Source: Dentipellis sp. KUC8613
Lineage: Eukaryota; Basidiomycota; Agaricomycetes; Russulales; Hericiaceae
DNA length: 64,000 nt
Direction of reading: 5' to 3'
Assembly: GCA_002286715.1 (NCBI GenBank)
Contig: NSJX01000001.1
Location: forward strand, 2,657,929-2,721,928
Positions 60,725 to 64,000 of the stretch are shown here, piece by piece. Below the pieces are notes generated by a model, which saw only the letters and a program-made list of their open reading frames with translations, ran no database searches and was not told the DNA's origin. The stretch's first letter is position 1. The number at the start of each line of letters is the position of its first letter. Made by a program: the position numbers and the translations under genes.

Positions 60725-62883
60725 ATGCCGGATTTCGGTGTGCCTCCGGAGATTCCTCAGCAGTTGCAGGTCTACAAGTGCGTTGCGCTTTCTTATCGGT
60801 CGCGTACAAGTACGCGACGCGGAACTTGAAGCTTACACCTGCTTCTAGTTCGTTCAAAGTCGATCCGAAATGGCAGCGTAATTTCACCATTACCTGGGTA
60901 TTTCTCACTGGCCTTGCAGTCTCGCTCTCGGCCCCGTATCTTGTGCATAGCATCCGCACGCGAAGGGCGTTCACAAGTCTGTTCGGGATCTGGCGTGGTC
61001 TGAACGGGAAAGAGTATGCCTCGGTTGCGGGAAGTGGGGAGGTACCAGCGACACACAGGAGCAGAACTGGTGCACTTCTCAGGAGTATAGGCTCAGTGCT
61101 ACTTTGGTCCCTGTCAGGATTGAAACTCGATATCGGGCAGGGTAAGGCCCTGAAATCTTCGAGGAGACGTACGCTTACATTTCTCCACAGTTCTCGTCAT
61201 CATTGGCTACTTGGCTGTCGTTTTCATCTGTACAGTGACGAACGCTGAATTGGTCAACAACGCCAATCGAGCCGGTGCGTCTTTGCGTCTAATATCGGAT
61301 GCAGTTTCTAACTATTCCTCCAGGTCTCATCGCTGTTGCACAACTTCCTGTCGTCTTCCTGTTTGCGACAAAAAATTCTATTCTATCTCTTCTCCTCGGC
61401 CCAGGCCATGGTTATGAACATTTAAATTACATCCATCGCTGGTCCGGTCGCGGACTATTCCTCGCTGCCGTTGCGCATGGTACTCTCTGGGCCCGTATCC
61501 ATGTGGCGAACGGTCTACCCATCTTCGGTCCGCGAAAGGAGATATCTGGGTTTACCACGTTCGCAGTGCTCTGTCTCATCGTACTCACATCTCTACGCCC
61601 CATGCGAGCCCTCTTCTACCAGGTCTTCTTGTTCCTGCAGTAAGTGACATATACATTCCCTCATGCGATGTCTAAATGATGCCTGTATAGCATCCTGCTT
61701 TACCCGGCCTTCCTCATTACCCTCCGTTATCACACGAAACACGCTGCGCGATGGATCTACCCTTCACTAGCCCTATACGGCCTCGACCTGCTCATGCGCC
61801 TGGCACGGCTCCGCATCAAGGATGCTACGCTTGTCCCGTCTAGCCGCCAGATGACCCTCGTGAGTCCAACGACGCATCTGCTGCGGCGCCCCTGGTTGAC
61901 ATTGTTTCTTAGATCCATGTCAATGACTGCAGCGGTGGCTGGGAAGCAGGACAGCACATTCGCGTACGCGTCTTTTTCAAGGGACGCTTCCTCGAGTCGC
62001 ACCCGCTGAGCATCGCGTCTGCTCCCCCGTCGACAACCTGCCTTTCATCGCCCACCCTCCTGCTCGCCGCCCGCGCCCAGGGAGATTGGACGGAGATGCT
62101 GCATGACTATGCTCGTAACCAGCACGACAAGCTGAATGGGCCGAATCAGAAGCCGGAGGAGGGTGAGAGCATGGACGTTTCGGTGCGCGTGATGCTGGAC
62201 GGCCCGTACGGCGGGTGCAGTGTCGATTTAGGAGAGTATGAGAGCGTTTTCCTGGTTGCGGGAGGCGGAGGTGCGACGTTCACGCTTGGGTTACTGGACG
62301 ATATTGTCGGGCGTTGCGTGCGGCTTGACCGCCGACACGGCGAGCGTACCCGCCGGATCGAGTTTGTGTGGATGATTAGGTCGTTCGGTGCGTTCCCGTG
62401 CCCACGAAGACGCTAATCATTGGACGCTAATGCTTGGCATCTCTTTCAGGATGTATCGAATGGTTCACTCCCATGTTGACGGACATCGCCAACACCGCCG
62501 CGAGTTCCTCCGTCGACTTGCACATCTCCGTCTTCGTTACTGGTCCCTGCGACCCTAAGGCTGCACCGTCCATCCCCAACTGCACTGTTAGCGTCGAGCG
62601 CCCGTCTGCACGCAGACTCCTCTCGCAATTCATCACACCGCCATCCTCCGAATCCGGCCTGTCCTCCGGCGACCCATCATCATCCGACTCTGAGGATAAG
62701 GAAGGGCTACTCGGAGGAGATGAAGGGCCGCAGTGGGCGGGCGAGGGGGGTGGAGTGGCGGTGTGTGCGAGTGGGCCGGAGAGTCTAACGACAGAGACGA
62801 GCAATGCAGTCGCGAGGCTATCTTTGACGCATGGGGTCAGAATGGGCGGGATCGCGCTGCACACAGAAGTCTTCTCGATTTAG
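60725..62883 (+). CDS. ferric/cupric reductase, NOX superfamily (copy 2)
   Basis: The start is MPDFGVPPEIPQQLQVYK at 60725. Membrane exons give SFKVDPKWQRNFTITWVFL, SGLKLDIGQ, VIIGYLAVVFICTVTNAE, then LIAVAQLPVVFLFATKNS, GHGYEHLNYIHRWSGRG and LFLAAVAHGTLW with haem-ligand histidines. The cytosolic half has LIPSGQ-like LVPSSRQMTL, the FAD motif HPLSIAS, VMLDGPYGG and VAGGGGATFTLGLL for NADPH, a Ser-rich acidic insert near 62660-62720 and CASGPESL. The stop is TAG 62881-62883. It is very close in sequence to copy 1, including the last residues (MGGIALHTEVFSI against MGGIALHTELFSM). It lies divergent to the ABC transporter and convergent with the kinase gene. Confidence 0.92.
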
Positions 62884-62969
62884 CTTCGCTTATCTGGTAT
62901 TCAATGTACAATGTACCTGTACGTGTTTCATTTAGTCCTTGGGTATGAAAGAAAAGGGTTTCAGATGGT

Positions 62970-64000
62970 CTAACTGCCACGGAATGCGAACCAGGGATGC
63001 TCTACGACTTCGGGCATTCGAATCCTTTCCTCTGGGTGAAGCCTCAGCATCCTCTCCAGAAGATCCCCCAGCACCTCTAGCTCTTCCTCGCATAGCCGCA
63101 CGCCGGGCTTCTCCATCATGGGTCCCTGGTCAAAATCAGACAAGTCGTCTCGGGCGCCAATTGAGCGCAACTTTTCGCGGATGGAGCTCTTGGATGAGCA
63201 CAGCAGGGCTCCGGCCAATTTCTGATCCTTCTCGCTCTTGGGCTCCCCGTCCTCGTCGAACCATAACGCCTGCTCCGCGAAAGACATCCACCACGGTTCG
63301 GGCAACTTCCCGAGCGTTTCGACAGTTTGTCGCAGCACGTCCGCGTCGCTCCCTAGAAACGGATCGAAGAGCGGGAACCCAGCGCAGATTTCGAAGATCG
63401 CGCACCCCAGCGCCCATACGTCCGTCTCGAAGCCGGTGCGTTTCTCGAAGCGCATCTCCGGAGCGCAGTAGTTGATCACGGTTGCGGGCTGATAGTTCTG
63501 CGGAGGATGTGCGATGGCGTAGGATTGGCCGAAGTCGATGATGACGACCTTTTCTTGGAGAAGTGACGCGTCTGCCAATTTGGTAGAGGAGATAGGTGCC
63601 ACGAGTTCTTTAGGCGCGTGAGGGCCACGAGGTTGTCCATCGCATGTTCGAATTTCTTCTGTCTCAGGCAAGCCAAAATGGGAGTAAACCTGCTCGTCCG
63701 ACCACTCAGGGATATCTTCGGATACGCGGAAAAGAATGTTTGCCGTTGTGAGATCTAGACAAAATAATTCATCAGGGGTTGTCTCGAACGAAAAATTGGA
63801 AAGAACAGCGTGATAGACAGAACTGACCTCCGTGAACGAAGCCTGCGCGATGCATGCAATATAGCGCCGTCGCTGTCTGCTTAGCCACACTCTTGGCCAA
63901 GTCTCCACGAAGTCTTCGGCTGCTAGATACCTGCCCCGGAGATTCCGACAAAGCAAGAATACTGGGCCCCGCAAGTAGGAAGACGAGAAATTGATGCAAG
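62970..64000 (-). CDS. SRPK-like protein kinase, 5' end outside the window
   Basis: The visible part starts within the N-lobe/hinge (HQFLVFLLAGPSILAL, about 63995-63945), then RGDLAKSVAKQTATALYCMH. The catalytic loop reads FVHGDLTTANILF across an intron at about 63755-63825, with HGD instead of HRD and Asn retained. DFG is IIDFGQSYA, followed by the APE region NYCAPEM (63465-63450 vicinity), and TDVWALGCAIFEICAGFPLF. A late segment FDQGPMMEKPGVRLCEEE precedes RMLRLHPEERIRMPEVVEHPW. The stop is at 62970-62972. HGD loops are usual in fungal expansions of SRPK-like kinases, which phosphorylate Ser/Arg-rich proteins; the substrate here is unknown. Confidence 0.88.
   Translation of the reverse strand, partial: CINFSSSYLRGPVFLLCRNLRGRYLAAEDFVETWPRVWLSRQRRRYIACIAQASFTEVSSVYHAVLSNFSFETTPDELFCLDLTTANILFRVSEDIPEWSDEQVYSHFGLPETEEIRTCDGQPRGPHAPKELVAPISSTKLADASLLQEKVVIIDFGQSYAIAHPPQNYQPATVINYCAPEMRFEKRTGFETDVWALGCAIFEICAGFPLFDPFLGSDADVLRQTVETLGKLPEPWWMSFAEQALWFDEDGEPKSEKDQKLAGALLCSSKSSIREKLRSIGARDDLSDFDQGPMMEKPGVRLCEEELEVLGDLLERMLRLHPEERIRMPEVVEHPWFAFRGS

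Overview
The window is nuclear DNA of a filamentous basidiomycete, most likely a wood-decay or soil Agaricomycete (order not determinable from sequence alone). The support is intron-rich genes with introns of about 50-65 bases (GTNNGT donors, YAG acceptors, CTRAY-like branch sites), a 50-60% GC coding style, and typical fungal families: YOR1-type ABCC transporters, F-box proteins with Cys-rich tails, sedolisin, cytochrome P450, ferric reductases, Ctr copper transporter, OXR1/TLD and an HGD-loop protein kinase. No bacterial features (operons, CRISPR, IS elements) are present.

Layout. 1-3050: 3' half of an ABCC transporter (+). 4147-6214: protein with an MLKL-N-terminal-like helical domain (+). 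6393-17527: a minus-strand run ordered, in transcription direction, F-box 2, dual-specificity phosphatase (DSP) 2, SDR, DSP 1, F-box 1; both phosphatase copies have lost the catalytic cysteine. 18066-22259: ferric reductase, an unknown gene with an apparent frameshift, and a Ctr copper transporter, all minus strand, followed by a conserved block that may encode membrane helices. 23.6-31.2 kb: an array of diverged direct repeats, each with a minus-strand TATA/leader module. 31.8-45.8 kb: OXR1/TLD (+), sedolisin (-), O-fucosyltransferase-like protein (+), a further inverted repeat copy at 40.1-40.7 kb, a C2H2 zinc-finger regulator (+) and a hotdog thioesterase-like protein (-). 48.3-50.3 kb: cytochrome P450 (+). 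50.9-52.7 kb: degraded copies of the repeat, of the block next to the copper transporter, and of the copper transporter itself. 52719-59254: a complete ABCC transporter (-), paralogue of the first. 60725-62883: second ferric reductase (+). 62970-64000: 3' part of an SRPK-like kinase (-).

How it fits together. The main theme is local duplication: two ABCC transporters, two ferric reductases, a copper transporter plus a pseudogene, two F-box genes, two DSPs and several repeat modules. Ferric reductase 1 and the Ctr transporter form a plausible reduce-and-import pair for copper or iron. The right-hand block (neighbour block, Ctr remnant, ferric reductase 2) has the same order as the left-hand block in the opposite orientation, with the second ABCC transporter lying between the Ctr remnant and the reductase. 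Exon boundaries are read by eye; starts and stops given are the best-supported ones and internal splice sites may be off by a few bases.
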